A DNA stretch of 43,604 nucleotides from Bacteroidales bacterium (GCA_024681295.1 JAILBC010000011.1:1-43604), one strand, 5' to 3'; shown: positions 16,192-27,195, numbered from the stretch's first letter. Notes: generated from the letters alone by a model not told the origin. Program-made: numbers and translations.

Positions 16192-19100
16192 ATGAAAACT
16201 AGAATTCTGCCACGGCTCTTGGCGCTTGTCATAAGCGTCGTGATGCTTGCAGGTGTCTCCTCCTGCAACAAGGAAACCAAAAAGGGAGTAGCGGAAAGAC
16301 CGCTGAATTTCAATGTTGTCGACGTGGTACCGAACTACAGCGCCGACGAAGTGCAGTATGACGTTACCGTGTTCTTCACCAAACCTATTGAAGACGAGGA
16401 AGCCATCAAGATCTTCGACCCCGAGTTTGTGAACCAATACTCGGTCACCTCCAGCTACCTCGGCAACAGGAAGTATGAGTATCAAATCAATAGCGTCAAA
16501 CGCGGCTCAGGCTACAAAGTGATCGACATGGTGCTCGACGGCAAACCCATCAAGTCCGACTCGAAGACCACCCGCCAACTGTCGGTCTATGGCAAGGATG
16601 TGTTTAAAGTCATCGACTGTGTGGTGGCCAAAGAGAATAGCTCCGCTACCCTGATTTTCTCGCAACAGCTTCAACAACGCAATATCGACGGCTTCATCAG
16701 TGTTACCCCGGAAATGGGCTACCGCACCGAGATCGTCGGCAACAAGATTGTGATCTACTTCGACAAGTCGAACCTTTATCGCTATCAGCAAGAGAACGTG
16801 AAGCTGACCGTTGGTGCCGGTATCAAGGACATTGACGGCAACTCCCTCAGCGACTCTCAGACCTTCAATCTCGACCTTACCGACCTGAGACCGAAGGTGA
16901 GATGGAGCGAAGACGGCGTCATCGTTCCCGAAGTGGGCGATGCCACCATCTATTTCGATGCTGTGTGCCTCAACTCGGTGATCCTCCGCATCGTCCGCGT
17001 GTTTGACGACAACATCATCGCCTACTATCAGGAGAACGACCTCGACGACACCTACGGTATCCGCAAAGCTGGACGCCTTGAGAAGAAAGTCAAAATCGCC
17101 CTCGAGTCACCCGACCCGAAACAGTGGAAGACCTTCCCGATTGTCCTTTCCGACTATGTCGATGTGAAAGCAGGCGACATGTACCAGCTGATCCTCGACT
17201 TCGGTCCCGCCGACTACGCTTTCGCTACCGAGGAGTCGAAGCAGCTCACCCTCGAAAACGAGGAGCTGGAAGCGAAGTATTGGGACGGACAGGCCTACGA
17301 CTTCAAGGATTACGACTACGAAGGAAGCTGGTACGACCCGCTTACCCTTACCTATTACAACGATGTGGACATCCGTAAGAACATCATGGTCACCGACCTC
17401 GCCGTCACCGCCAAGATGGGTGCCGACGACGCTGCCGACGTTTTCGTGTTCGGTATCAACGATGCCAAACCGGTATCGGGTGCGGAAGTCACCGCTTATA
17501 ACTACCAGCGCCAGCAGATCGCCTCGGGTCGCACCGATGGCGACGGTCATGTCACCTTGAAATGTGCCAACCGTCCGGCCTTCATCGTGGCCAGCGACAA
17601 ACAAGGCGGACAGTCACTCATCAAGACCAACAACGGCGAATCTCTGTCGTACAGCAAGTTCGACGTCAACGGCGAGAATGTCGAAAAAGGCATCTCCGCC
17701 TTCGCCTACACCAACCGTGGCGTGTGGCGTCCCGGCGATGAGCTGCAGCTCAACCTGATGGTCTCCGACATCGATGCCAAGCTGCCTGCCGACTACCCAG
17801 TCGTCATGGAAGTCTACGACGCCAACAGCCGCCTCTACTCTCGCCAGTCGAACAGCAACCCTGTAGGTGGCATCTATACCTACAACGTGGCCACCAGCCC
17901 CAACGACGAGACTGGCCTCTGGAGAGCCTCGTTCAAGGTGGGTAACACCGTCATCAACAAGAACCTCCGCGTGGAGACTGTGAAGCCCAACCGCCTCGAG
18001 ATCAACTTCAACACCCCCGAGGTGATTAGCATCCGCAACCCCAAGAACGCCCAACTGAACGCCAAATGGCTCAATGGCCTCACTGCTTCCGGACTGAAGG
18101 CCGACATCGTGGTTAAGGTGCGCCAGGGCAAGACCTCGTTCGCCAAATTCCCGACTTACACCTTCTGCAACGAGTCGGAAGACTTCTATCCCGATGAGAT
18201 GGAACTTTTCAACGGCCCGCTTGATGGCCAGGGCAACGCCTCCGTCAGCTTCGAACCGCTTAGCGACCTCTATGCCGACCAGATGATCAACGCCACCTTC
18301 GTCACCACTGTCTACGAAAGCACGGGCGACTTCAGCATCACCTCGTCTTCAGCTAAACTCTCACCCTGCAAACGTTACGTGGGCGTGGAACTGCCTCCGA
18401 CCGAGTCGAAATACGGCAGCTACTACTTCACCAACCGTAACTGGACCTTCCCCGTCGCCCTCGTCAAAGAGGACGGTGAACTCTCCAATGCAACCAGCGC
18501 CATAGAATACAACCTCTATAAACTCGACGGCTACTGGTGGTGGTCAAGCGAAGACAGCTACACCCTTAAAAAATACGTGAGAGGCACTTATAAGAATCCT
18601 GAGCTGAGCGGTACAATGACCCTCAACAACGGCAAATCCAATATCCAGATCAACATCCCCGACAAGAAATGGGGCTCCTACCTCCTTGTGATTAAAGACC
18701 AGCAGGGCGGTAACACCTTCGCCAAGGTGCTGCGTTTCGACTGGGACTACGCTACTATCCACTCCACTGGCAGTTCCGACGGTCCTGTGCAACTGGCCAT
18801 GAGCAGCGCCAAAGACAGCTACAACGTCGGTGAGAACATTATCGTGAGCTTCCCGGCCAACGAGAAAGCCACCGCTTTGGTCACTGTCGAGGCCAATGAC
18901 AAGGTCATCTACTCGAAAGTGATGGATAAGCTCGGCACCGAAGGCCAGATTGAAATCAAGGCCACTGAAGAGATGATCCCCAACGTTTACGTCTACGTGT
19001 CGCTCATCCAGCCCCGTAACGCCGAGAACGACTTGCCGCTCCGCATGTACGGCGTGGTGCCCGTCAAGATTGAGGATACCAAACTGCAACTGAAGCCTTC

Positions 19101-21375
19101 CATCGAGATTCCTGAGACCTCCAACACCAAGAAGACCATCCAGGTGAAAGTTTCCGAAGCCAACAACCAAGGCATGACCTACACCCTGGCCGTTGTCGAT
19201 GAAGGCATCCTCGGCCTCACCAACTTCCATACCTCCAACCCGTACGACTACTTCAACGCCAAGCAGGCACTCAAGGTCCGTACCTGGGACAACTACAAGT
19301 ACATCATTGACGCCTTCACCGGTGAGTTGGGCACGGTCTACGCCATCGGCGGTGACGGATTCGTCAACCAGGAGATTGCCTTGGACAAGCGCTTCAAGGC
19401 CTACGCCATCACTTTGGGACCCTTCGAGCTGAAAGCTGGAAAGAACACCAACACCCACGAGTTTGAAGTGCCGCAATGCTCTGGCGCCCTTCGCTTCATG
19501 GTGGTTGCCAAGGGTCAAGGCAAGTCGTATGGCGCTGCCGAGAAGCAGATGAAGGTGATCGACCCGATTACCCTTTATGCCACCGCACCGCGCGTCACCG
19601 CTCCTGGTGATGAGATGACCCTCAAGGTGCAGGTGCTGGCCCCGACCATGAAGGGCAAGACCCTCAAAGTGGTGGCCAACAACAAGAACCTCAACGCCAT
19701 CGGTGAGCTTCCGACTTCCGTGAAGGTGGACGCTAACGGTGAAGCCATGCTCGTCATGAAAGTCAAGGTGCCAGAGACCCTCGGTCTCGCTACTTTCGAC
19801 GTGAAAGTGTCGGGCGAAGGCTACGAAGCCCAAAGCACCACCGACATCCCGATCCGTATGCCGTATGCCGAGAAACGCCAGACCTATATGAAGGAACTCG
19901 CCCCCGGCGCTACGGAGACCTTCTCGTTCGACATGAAAGGCCTCAGCGGTACCCAGGAAGGCAATGTCATGGTCGCCTCGCTGATTCCTGTCGACCTCTA
20001 CAGCCGACTCAACTACCTCACCACTTATCCTTACGGTTGCCTTGAACAAGTGGTGTCAGCTGCATTCCCACAGTTATATATCAACTACTTCATCCAACAG
20101 AGCGAAGAAGATCAGAACAAGACCCGCGATGCCATCCAAAACGGCATCGCCAGCATCAAGTCGTACCAGAAGGCTGACTTCTCGTTGACCAACTGGGTGG
20201 GAGGCACGTACTCGGATCCTTGGACGGAACTTTACGCGCTTCACTTCCTGGTGGAAGCCAAGAACCAAGGCTTCGACGTGCCTGAGTACCTGCTTAAAGG
20301 TCTCATGGACCATCAGGCCGACATCGCCAAGGCTTGGGCCATGAACCCCGACTTTAAGCAAGGCGAGACCATCCAGGCCTACCGTCTCTTCGTGCTGGCC
20401 TTGGGCGGCGCTCCCGAGATGGGTGCCCTCAACCGCTTCAAGGAGCTGAAGATGAACTACAACCTGAGCTCGCTGCTCACCGCAGCCACCTACGCCCAGG
20501 TGGGTAAGAAGAACATGGTGTCGCAGTTCTGGCCGGCCGTCGAAAACACCGAGAACATGTCGGACTACATCTCTTCATTCGGCTCCAAGACTCGCGACTT
20601 GGCCTTCCTGACCTATTCGGAGATGCTGTGCAGCCGCGACGAGGCCTCCATCAAGGGCCATGTCAAAGACCTCTGTGAGATTCTCAACAGCGGACGTTGG
20701 CTCGACACCCAGTCGACTGCCTTTGCCCTGTTCACCCTTGGCAAGTACGCTGAGAAGATTGGTGCCACCAACACCCCGATTTCAGCCGTCGTGAACGTCA
20801 ATGGTGAGGATCACACGCTGACGAGCAAGCTCGGCTCCGCCGGATTCCCCATTGTTCCGAAGCTGGGTACCAACCAGGTGAAGGTTACCAACAACTCCGA
20901 CCAGAAGGTGACCGCCCAGGTCTATACCAAGACCGCCGTGGCTGAGTACGAGACCACCGAAAACGGCAACTTCATCAAGATGAACGTGATGTATGTCGAC
21001 AGAAACGGCGCTGCGGTCAATCCGGCCTCGTTGCCGATGGGCAAGGCCTTCTCGGCGGTTATTACCGTGGAGAACCCGAGCGATTACCGCGTCACCGAAC
21101 TTGCCCTGTCGTACTACCTCGCCTCAGGCTGGGAGATTGTGAACGACCGCCTGTTCGAACAAGGCATTGAGACCATGGGCGCCAAGCACCTTGACATCCG
21201 CGACGACAGAGCCTACTTCTTCTTCGACCTCTCACCGCGCTCGAAGAAGACCTTCACGATCAAGTTGAACGCCACATACGAAGGCTCGTTCATGCTGCCT
21301 GCCGTGCGCTGCGAGGATATGTATAACAACGATATCTACTATGTGGTGCCGGCCCGTCCGGTCGTCGTCAAATGA
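16192..21375 (+). CDS. Bacterial alpha-2-macroglobulin lipoprotein with intact thioester
   Basis: The 1727-residue protein is a large protease trap anchored by lipid: a signal peptide ends in a lipobox with Cys25 (LAGVSSC). It has the macroglobulin domain series, including an MG2-like region (FAYTNRGVWRPGDELQLNLMVSD) and the A2M domain (NKGITYTLAVVDEGILGLTNF-like segment near residue 1000). The thioester motif YPYGCLEQ has its reactive Cys at residue 1283, so the bait-and-trap chemistry should work. An alpha/alpha thioester domain follows. The stop overlaps the PBP1C start as ATGA (21372-21375). Bacterial members are known to pair with PBP1C and are thought to protect the cell wall machinery from invading proteases. 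Confidence 0.95.
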   Translation: MKTRILPRLLALVISVVMLAGVSSCNKETKKGVAERPLNFNVVDVVPNYSADEVQYDVTVFFTKPIEDEEAIKIFDPEFVNQYSVTSSYLGNRKYEYQINSVKRGSGYKVIDMVLDGKPIKSDSKTTRQLSVYGKDVFKVIDCVVAKENSSATLIFSQQLQQRNIDGFISVTPEMGYRTEIVGNKIVIYFDKSNLYRYQQENVKLTVGAGIKDIDGNSLSDSQTFNLDLTDLRPKVRWSEDGVIVPEVGDATIYFDAVCLNSVILRIVRVFDDNIIAYYQENDLDDTYGIRKAGRLEKKVKIALESPDPKQWKTFPIVLSDYVDVKAGDMYQLILDFGPADYAFATEESKQLTLENEELEAKYWDGQAYDFKDYDYEGSWYDPLTLTYYNDVDIRKNIMVTDLAVTAKMGADDAADVFVFGINDAKPVSGAEVTAYNYQRQQIASGRTDGDGHVTLKCANRPAFIVASDKQGGQSLIKTNNGESLSYSKFDVNGENVEKGISAFAYTNRGVWRPGDELQLNLMVSDIDAKLPADYPVVMEVYDANSRLYSRQSNSNPVGGIYTYNVATSPNDETGLWRASFKVGNTVINKNLRVETVKPNRLEINFNTPEVISIRNPKNAQLNAKWLNGLTASGLKADIVVKVRQGKTSFAKFPTYTFCNESEDFYPDEMELFNGPLDGQGNASVSFEPLSDLYADQMINATFVTTVYESTGDFSITSSSAKLSPCKRYVGVELPPTESKYGSYYFTNRNWTFPVALVKEDGELSNATSAIEYNLYKLDGYWWWSSEDSYTLKKYVRGTYKNPELSGTMTLNNGKSNIQINIPDKKWGSYLLVIKDQQGGNTFAKVLRFDWDYATIHSTGSSDGPVQLAMSSAKDSYNVGENIIVSFPANEKATALVTVEANDKVIYSKVMDKLGTEGQIEIKATEEMIPNVYVYVSLIQPRNAENDLPLRMYGVVPVKIEDTKLQLKPSIEIPETSNTKKTIQVKVSEANNQGMTYTLAVVDEGILGLTNFHTSNPYDYFNAKQALKVRTWDNYKYIIDAFTGELGTVYAIGGDGFVNQEIALDKRFKAYAITLGPFELKAGKNTNTHEFEVPQCSGALRFMVVAKGQGKSYGAAEKQMKVIDPITLYATAPRVTAPGDEMTLKVQVLAPTMKGKTLKVVANNKNLNAIGELPTSVKVDANGEAMLVMKVKVPETLGLATFDVKVSGEGYEAQSTTDIPIRMPYAEKRQTYMKELAPGATETFSFDMKGLSGTQEGNVMVASLIPVDLYSRLNYLTTYPYGCLEQVVSAAFPQLYINYFIQQSEEDQNKTRDAIQNGIASIKSYQKADFSLTNWVGGTYSDPWTELYALHFLVEAKNQGFDVPEYLLKGLMDHQADIAKAWAMNPDFKQGETIQAYRLFVLALGGAPEMGALNRFKELKMNYNLSSLLTAATYAQVGKKNMVSQFWPAVENTENMSDYISSFGSKTRDLAFLTYSEMLCSRDEASIKGHVKDLCEILNSGRWLDTQSTAFALFTLGKYAEKIGATNTPISAVVNVNGEDHTLTSKLGSAGFPIVPKLGTNQVKVTNNSDQKVTAQVYTKTAVAEYETTENGNFIKMNVMYVDRNGAAVNPASLPMGKAFSAVITVENPSDYRVTELALSYYLASGWEIVNDRLFEQGIETMGAKHLDIRDDRAYFFFDLSPRSKKTFTIKLNATYEGSFMLPAVRCEDMYNNDIYYVVPARPVVVK
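20038..20049 (+). other. Thioester-forming CLEQ codons of the macroglobulin
   Basis: These bases encode Cys-Leu-Glu-Gln. In active alpha-2-macroglobulins the Cys side chain and the Gln form an internal thioester that attaches covalently to an attacking protease. Many bacterial relatives lack this motif, so its presence separates this protein from the non-thioester type. Confidence 0.85.
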
Positions 21376-23648
21376 CGCATCGCAAGCTTTTAATAAGAGC
21401 AGGCCTACTACTCGTAGGCCTGTTCTTGCTTTTTCTTTGTATCCCTGTTCCCAAATTCGACGACCCTTACTCCACCGTTCTTACGGCTAGCGATGGGTCG
21501 TTGCTGGGTGCTCATATCGCCGACGACGGTCAGTGGCGCTTCCCTGCTACCAACAACTACTCCGAGAAATACCTTGCGTGTGTTCTGGAATACGAGGACC
21601 AGCAGTTCTTCCTCCATCACGGTGTCAATCCGGTGGCTTTAATCCAAGCTTTCATCGAGAACATCAAGGCAGGCCATGTAGTTAGGGGAGGGAGCACCAT
21701 CTCCATGCAGGTGGTCCGCTTGGCGCGCCACAACAGGCCCAGAACATACAAGGAGAAGCTGATCGAGGTGATCCTTGCCCTCCGCCTGGAACTGCATTAT
21801 TCCAAGAAATCCATTTTTGACCTCTATGCCGCTCACGCGCCTTTCGGGGGCAATGTGGTGGGCATCGACGCGGCGGCTTGGCGTTACTTCCATACCACTC
21901 CCGACAGGCTTACCTGGAGTGAGGCCGCCACTCTCGCTGTGCTGCCCAACGCCCCGTCCATCATCCATCCCGGCAAGGCCCGCGAGAAACTGCTTGACAA
22001 ACGCGACGCCCTTTTGCTAAGAATGACCACCTCGAAGGTGTACATCCCACGACGTTTCCGTGTACCTCAACTGAGTCGTGACGACTATGAACTCGCCCTC
22101 ATGGAACGCCTACCCGACAAGCCTTACGAGATGCCCATGCTGGCCTACCATTACCTGATGGACCAGTCAAAAAAGCATAAAGGGGAGCAAATCCAGTCAA
22201 GCATCGACTGCAACTTGCAGCGAAACGTGATGCGTGTCATGGCACGACACTATCAGGTCAACAGCCAGAACCAGATTGAGAACGCGGCGGTGTATGTGTA
22301 CGACTATCTCAACAATCAGACCGTAGCCTACGTGGGCAACAACATGGAGGCCAAAGACGCTTCCATGATCGATATGGTGAAGGCACAACGCTCCACTGGC
22401 AGCATCATGAAGCCTTTCCTTTTTGCTGCCATGCTCGATGAAGGCACACTGCTTTCCACCATGCTGCTCCCCGACATCCCGATGAACCTCTCGGGATATA
22501 CGCCCAAGAACTACTCCGGCCAATACTGGGGTGCGGTGCCGGCTAACGAAGCACTCCAGAACTCGCTGAACGCACCTTTCGTACATCTGCTCAAGAAATA
22601 CGGTCACCAACGTTTCCACGCACTGCTCAAAAGACTAGGTATCAGGGGAATTGTGTTCGACGCCGACCATTACGGACTATCGCTCATTGTGGGTGGGGCA
22701 GAGGCCTCGCTTTACGACCTGGTGAATGTCTATGGACGCATGGGCCGTGAGCTGGCCACTGGCGAAGACCTTACCCCGTTTACGCCAGAAGCCATCGCCA
22801 TCACTTTCGACGTGATGAAGGGCCTTACCCGTCCCTCGACACAGACAGGATGGACGGGCTTCTCATCGTCGAAACAGTTGGCTTGGAAAACCGGTACCAG
22901 TTTCGGATTCAAGGACGCTTGGGCCATCGGACTCACCGACCGTTTTGTGGTTGGTGTATGGGTGGGCAACGCCGACGGGGAGGGACGTCCGGGATTAACC
23001 GGTGTAGGTGCCGCAGCACCAACCCTGTTCGATGTGGTGGCCTTGTTGAGCGACAGTTACACCCGTCGTGCTTCAACCCCCGAGTCGATTGAGGTGGAGG
23101 TCTGCGCCGTGTCGGGCTATCCCGCTACGGAACGCTGCAAGCATACCAAAAAGGTGATCATGCCTGACGTGGAAATCAAGACAGGGCCGTGCCCCTACCA
23201 TAAGAAAGTGTTCCTCGACTCTACACGGCAATATCAGGTGCTTCCCGATTGTTATCCTGTCGACCAAAAGTGCTATGACATCTATTTCGTGCTGCCTCCG
23301 GTACAAGAATGGTTCTATAAGAGACACTCGGCCTTGTACAAGCCCTTGCCAGCGCTCTATCCACGTTGTGCTTCGGCACATCCCGACGATATGATGGCCT
23401 TTGTCTATCCCAAGTCCGACGCCAGGGTCACCATCCCCGTCGGTATCAAGGGCGACCGGCAACAGGTGGTCTTTGAGATTGCCCACCGCAACCCTGGAAA
23501 GACCATCTACTGGACCTTGAACGACACCTTCTTGGGCCAGACGCGATGGGTGCACCAGATGCCCATCGATGTGGCTAGAGGCACCTACCTGTTGCGCTGT
23601 GTCGATGAGGATGGAGTGGAACTCAGTAGGAAGATTGTTGTTAATTGA
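21372..23648 (+). CDS. pbpC: PbpC, penicillin-binding protein 1C
   Basis: This is a bifunctional class A penicillin-binding protein for peptidoglycan polymerisation and cross-linking. It has 758 residues: an N-terminal membrane helix (LLIRAGLLLVGLFLLFLCI), a GT51 domain with catalytic Glu75 in EYEDQQFF and GGSTISMQ at 106-113, and a transpeptidase with Ser344-x-x-Lys347 (GSIMKP), SLN at 398-400 and KTG at 506-508. A C-terminal BiPBP_C-type domain is rich in Cys and Pro, from about 570 on. It is translationally coupled to the macroglobulin gene, the usual arrangement for the PBP1C class and the reason for preferring PBP1C over PBP1A or 1B. Confidence 0.95.
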   Translation: MTHRKLLIRAGLLLVGLFLLFLCIPVPKFDDPYSTVLTASDGSLLGAHIADDGQWRFPATNNYSEKYLACVLEYEDQQFFLHHGVNPVALIQAFIENIKAGHVVRGGSTISMQVVRLARHNRPRTYKEKLIEVILALRLELHYSKKSIFDLYAAHAPFGGNVVGIDAAAWRYFHTTPDRLTWSEAATLAVLPNAPSIIHPGKAREKLLDKRDALLLRMTTSKVYIPRRFRVPQLSRDDYELALMERLPDKPYEMPMLAYHYLMDQSKKHKGEQIQSSIDCNLQRNVMRVMARHYQVNSQNQIENAAVYVYDYLNNQTVAYVGNNMEAKDASMIDMVKAQRSTGSIMKPFLFAAMLDEGTLLSTMLLPDIPMNLSGYTPKNYSGQYWGAVPANEALQNSLNAPFVHLLKKYGHQRFHALLKRLGIRGIVFDADHYGLSLIVGGAEASLYDLVNVYGRMGRELATGEDLTPFTPEAIAITFDVMKGLTRPSTQTGWTGFSSSKQLAWKTGTSFGFKDAWAIGLTDRFVVGVWVGNADGEGRPGLTGVGAAAPTLFDVVALLSDSYTRRASTPESIEVEVCAVSGYPATERCKHTKKVIMPDVEIKTGPCPYHKKVFLDSTRQYQVLPDCYPVDQKCYDIYFVLPPVQEWFYKRHSALYKPLPALYPRCASAHPDDMMAFVYPKSDARVTIPVGIKGDRQQVVFEIAHRNPGKTIYWTLNDTFLGQTRWVHQMPIDVARGTYLLRCVDEDGVELSRKIVVN

Positions 23649-23667
23649 TAGAATTTTTGTACCTTTG
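23638..23667 (+). promoter_or_regulatory. guaB promoter (-33 TTG, -7 TACCTTTG)
   Basis: The -33 element TTG at 23638-23640 and the -7 box TACCTTTG at 23660-23667 are separated by 19 bases, the spacing known for Bacteroidetes. The -33 lies in the last codons of pbpC. The guaB ATG is 24 bases downstream of the box. Confidence 0.75.
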
Positions 23668-23691
23668 CAAATTAATATAAAAAAATAAGCA

Positions 23692-25164
23692 ATGTCAGTA
23701 GATAAAAATAAGTTCGTCGGTGAAGGTCTGACCTACGACGATGTGCTGCTGGTTCCAGCTTACAGCAACGTGCTGCCTCGGGAGACCAGCCTGAAAACCA
23801 GGTTTACCCGTAACATTCAACTGAACGTCCCCATCGTGTCGGCTGGTATGGACACCGTGACCGAGTCGCGCATGGCCATTGCCATCGCCCAGGAAGGCGG
23901 CATCGGCGTGCTCCACAAGAACATGACCATCGGGAAACAAGCTGCAGAGGTCCGAAAGGTGAAACGTGCCGAGAACGGCATGATCACTGACCCAATCACC
24001 ATCCACGTCGACGCCACGGTGCGTGATGCGCTCAACTTGATGAGTGAATATCATATCGGAGGCATCCCGGTCATCGACAGCCACAATATACTGAAAGGCA
24101 TTGTCACCAACCGCGACTTGCGTTTCGAGCGTGGCCTCGATCGCCCCATCAGCGAGGTGATGACCAGCGAAAACCTGATTACCACCACCGAGGTGTCGTT
24201 TGAACATGCCGCTGACATCCTGCAACAGCATAAAATCGAGAAACTGCCGGTGGTCGACAAGGAGAACCATCTCCTTGGACTGATTACCTATAAAGACATC
24301 ATCAAGGTGAAGGCCCGTCCCAACGCTTGCAAGGACAGCCGCGGACGCCTGCGTGTGGCCGCCGCTGTGGGTATCGCAGCGAACACCATGGAGCGTGCCG
24401 ACGCTCTGGTGGAGGCTGGCGTCGACGCCCTCGTCGTCGACACCGCCCACGGCCACTCGCAAGGCGTGCTCGACATGATCAAAGCCCTTCGACAGCGTTA
24501 TAGCGAAATCGACATTGTGGGCGGTAACATCGCTACTGGCGAGGCTGCCCTCGCTCTGGTGGAGGCTGGCGCGGACGCCGTCAAAGTGGGTATTGGTCCT
24601 GGCTCTATATGCACCACCCGTGTGGTGGCGGGCATCGGCGTGCCACAACTCACCGCAGTACTCGAAGTGGCCAAAGCCCTCGAAGGCACTGATGTGCCGA
24701 TCATCGCCGACGGTGGCATCCGCTATACCGGCGACATCGTGAAAGCCCTCGCCGCAGGCGCTTCCTCCATCATGGCAGGCTCGCTCTTCGCAGGCGTGGA
24801 TGAGTCTCCTGGCGACACCATCATCTTCGAAGGCCGTAAGTTCAAGACCTACCGCGGCATGGGCTCTCTCGAAGCCATGCAGGCCGGTTCGAAGGACCGC
24901 TACTTCCAGGATATGGAAGACGACGTCAAAAAACTCGTCCCGGAAGGCATCGCTGGCCGCGTGCCGTACAAAGGCACCCTCGCCGAAGTGGTCTACCAGA
25001 TGGTCGGCGGTCTCCGCTCTGGCATGGGCTACACCGGGTCACATACCATCGAAGAACTCCAAAAAGCCAAGTTCATCAGAATCACCAACTCGGGCATCCT
25101 CGAGAGCCATCCCCATGACGTCACCATCACCCAGGAAGCCCCGAACTATAGTAAAAGATCATAA
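23692..25164 (+). CDS. guaB: GuaB, inosine-5'-monophosphate dehydrogenase
   Basis: GuaB oxidises IMP to XMP with NAD+, the rate-limiting step of GMP synthesis. The 490-residue protein starts [13 protein letters not shown], as typical. It has two CBS domains between about residues 95 and 205 ([21 protein letters not shown] and [17 protein letters not shown]). The catalytic loop is GPGSICTTR with Cys307. [20 protein letters not shown] and [10 protein letters not shown] form the phosphate and flap regions. It has its own promoter. The PPIase genes follow after 15 bases with no visible terminator, so they are likely cotranscribed. Confidence 0.97.
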   Translation: MSVDKNKFVGEGLTYDDVLLVPAYSNVLPRETSLKTRFTRNIQLNVPIVSAGMDTVTESRMAIAIAQEGGIGVLHKNMTIGKQAAEVRKVKRAENGMITDPITIHVDATVRDALNLMSEYHIGGIPVIDSHNILKGIVTNRDLRFERGLDRPISEVMTSENLITTTEVSFEHAADILQQHKIEKLPVVDKENHLLGLITYKDIIKVKARPNACKDSRGRLRVAAAVGIAANTMERADALVEAGVDALVVDTAHGHSQGVLDMIKALRQRYSEIDIVGGNIATGEAALALVEAGADAVKVGIGPGSICTTRVVAGIGVPQLTAVLEVAKALEGTDVPIIADGGIRYTGDIVKALAAGASSIMAGSLFAGVDESPGDTIIFEGRKFKTYRGMGSLEAMQAGSKDRYFQDMEDDVKKLVPEGIAGRVPYKGTLAEVVYQMVGGLRSGMGYTGSHTIEELQKAKFIRITNSGILESHPHDVTITQEAPNYSKRS

Positions 25165-25179
25165 AACAGCAATTTTATC

Positions 25180-27195
25180 ATGAGAAGATCCATTTCTTTT
25201 AGTGTGCTCGCCATCATGGCGCTCGCGCTCTTTTGCGGCCAAACCCTCGCACAGTCGAAACTCGACAAGAAAGTGCTGATGACCATAGGAGGCAAACCGG
25301 TCACCGTCAAAGAGTTTACCGATATCTACAACAAAAACAACCTCAAAGACGAGGTGATTGAGAAGAAGTCGGTCGATGAATATCTCGACTTGTTTGTGAA
25401 TTACCGCATGAAGGTGATGGAAGCTTACGCGATGCAACTTGACACCAGCGCCAAATTCAAGAAGGAACTGGACGGCTACCGCAAACAACTGGCCAAGCCG
25501 TACTTCACCAACGATGAGGTCAGCGAGGAACTTGTCGAGGAAGCCTACCAGCGCAAACTCAAGGACATCAGGGCATCGCATATCTTGATCACTTGCGACA
25601 AACACGCCCTTCCGGCAGACACTCTGAAGGCCTATAACAAAGCCATGGACATCCGCAAGAAAGCCCTGAAAGGTGACTTCGGCGAAGTGGCCGCCACCTA
25701 TTCGCAGGATCCCACCGCTCGCGACCGCAAAGCCGATGCCAACGGCCCTGCCCGTAAAGGCAACCACGGTGACCTGGGCTACTTCACCGTGTTCGACATG
25801 GTTTATCCGTTCGAAACCGGAGCCTATAATACCCCTGAAGGCGAAGTTTCCATGCCAGTGCGTAGCGACTATGGCTACCATATCATCAAGGTCAACAGTG
25901 TGACCGACGCCATGGGTGTCGTCACCGCCGCCCACATCTTCCTGAAACTCGATCAGGATGCCTCTGAGGAAGATGTTCAAGCCTTGAAAGCCAAGGCCGA
26001 CAACATCTACAAGGAAGTGATGGACAGCGATGGCAAGGGATGGAATGACGCTGTGGTGAAATACTCCGACGACCGTGGCTCAGCCAATCGTTCTGGGGAA
26101 CTGAGTCCCTTCACCGTGAGCCGTATCGTGCCCGAGTTCATCGAAACGCTGAAACAGCTTCAGCCTGGTGAGATTGCGAAACCAGTCCGTACCAGCTACG
26201 GCTTCCATATCATCAAACTCATCAGCAAAACAGGTGTGGCCAGCTTCGAGAAGGAACGCCAAAACATCGCCGAACGCGTCGAAAAAGACATGCGCTCAAA
26301 AAAGACAGAAGAAGCAGTTATCCAACAGATCAAGAAAGAGTACGGCTTCAAGAATAATGACAAGCATATTAGCCAATTCATCACTTCTGTTGATAGTACT
26401 ATACTAACTGGCAAATACGTTCCAACTGACGACGTTAAGGGCGATAACGTGCTTTTCACCATTGGCAAGTCGCACTACACCGTATCGGATTTTGTGGAAT
26501 ACATTCAGACCAAGCAGACACCCCAGAAATATGTGACGGCTCCGACGTATGCCTATCAACTTTTCGAGTCCTTCCAAAATGCCAAGATTCTGGAGTATGC
26601 CGATGCACACCTTGAAGAGAAGTATCCTGAATTCCAGATGCTCATGCAGGAATACAACGACGGCATCCTTCTGTTCGACCTCATGGAGAAAGAGGTCTGG
26701 AGCAAGGCCATTAGCGATACCACCGGCCTTAAGGAATTTTTCAACAGAAACGCCTCCAATTATGTTTGGGGTGAACGTGTGAAGGCCTGCGTGATCACGG
26801 TGAACCGGCCCGAGTCGCTTCCCGCGGTCAAGCGTTATCTCGACGAGGGCGTGCCTTTCGACAGCCTGCGTGTCACCATGAAGCGCGATACAGTCAATTA
26901 CGTCACCGTCCGCAACGGTTTCTATCAACATGGCGACAACGTCTTTGTGGACCAGACCGAGTGGAAAGCCGGCGTGAGAAACGAAATCCCCTCGTCAGTC
27001 GACCAATCGACCGTAATCGTCAACATCATCGAACTGCGCAAACCCGAGCCGAAGACCCTTGGCGAAGCAAGAGGCCTGGTCACATCCGACTATCAGGTTG
27101 AACTGGAGGAAAAGTGGATTGAGAATCTTCACGGAAAGTATCCGGTGAAGGTCGATGAGAAAGTGTTGGATCAAGTCAGAGCACTCTATCAATGA
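25180..27195 (+). CDS. Periplasmic peptidyl-prolyl isomerase with two PpiC domains
   Basis: The 671-residue protein has a signal peptide (SISFSVLAIMALALFCGQTLAQ) followed by a SurA/PrsA-type chaperone region and two parvulin (PpiC) domains. The first spans about 127-236 (IRASHILITCD ... RSDYGYHIIKV) and the second about 243-348 (VTAAHIFLKLDQ ... SYGFHIIKLISK). A second chaperone-like part occupies the C-terminal 300 residues. It probably helps outer-membrane and secreted proteins fold. The stop overlaps the next gene's ATG (27192-27195), and surA follows that, so three related folding factors lie in a row. Confidence 0.92.
   Translation: MRRSISFSVLAIMALALFCGQTLAQSKLDKKVLMTIGGKPVTVKEFTDIYNKNNLKDEVIEKKSVDEYLDLFVNYRMKVMEAYAMQLDTSAKFKKELDGYRKQLAKPYFTNDEVSEELVEEAYQRKLKDIRASHILITCDKHALPADTLKAYNKAMDIRKKALKGDFGEVAATYSQDPTARDRKADANGPARKGNHGDLGYFTVFDMVYPFETGAYNTPEGEVSMPVRSDYGYHIIKVNSVTDAMGVVTAAHIFLKLDQDASEEDVQALKAKADNIYKEVMDSDGKGWNDAVVKYSDDRGSANRSGELSPFTVSRIVPEFIETLKQLQPGEIAKPVRTSYGFHIIKLISKTGVASFEKERQNIAERVEKDMRSKKTEEAVIQQIKKEYGFKNNDKHISQFITSVDSTILTGKYVPTDDVKGDNVLFTIGKSHYTVSDFVEYIQTKQTPQKYVTAPTYAYQLFESFQNAKILEYADAHLEEKYPEFQMLMQEYNDGILLFDLMEKEVWSKAISDTTGLKEFFNRNASNYVWGERVKACVITVNRPESLPAVKRYLDEGVPFDSLRVTMKRDTVNYVTVRNGFYQHGDNVFVDQTEWKAGVRNEIPSSVDQSTVIVNIIELRKPEPKTLGEARGLVTSDYQVELEEKWIENLHGKYPVKVDEKVLDQVRALYQ

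Noticed and set aside
18544-20049. A 501-codon open frame on the minus strand inside the macroglobulin gene.
   Set aside because: It is wholly antisense to a clearly homologous gene, is rich in His, Val, Gly and Asp as expected of reversed codons, and shows no domain.
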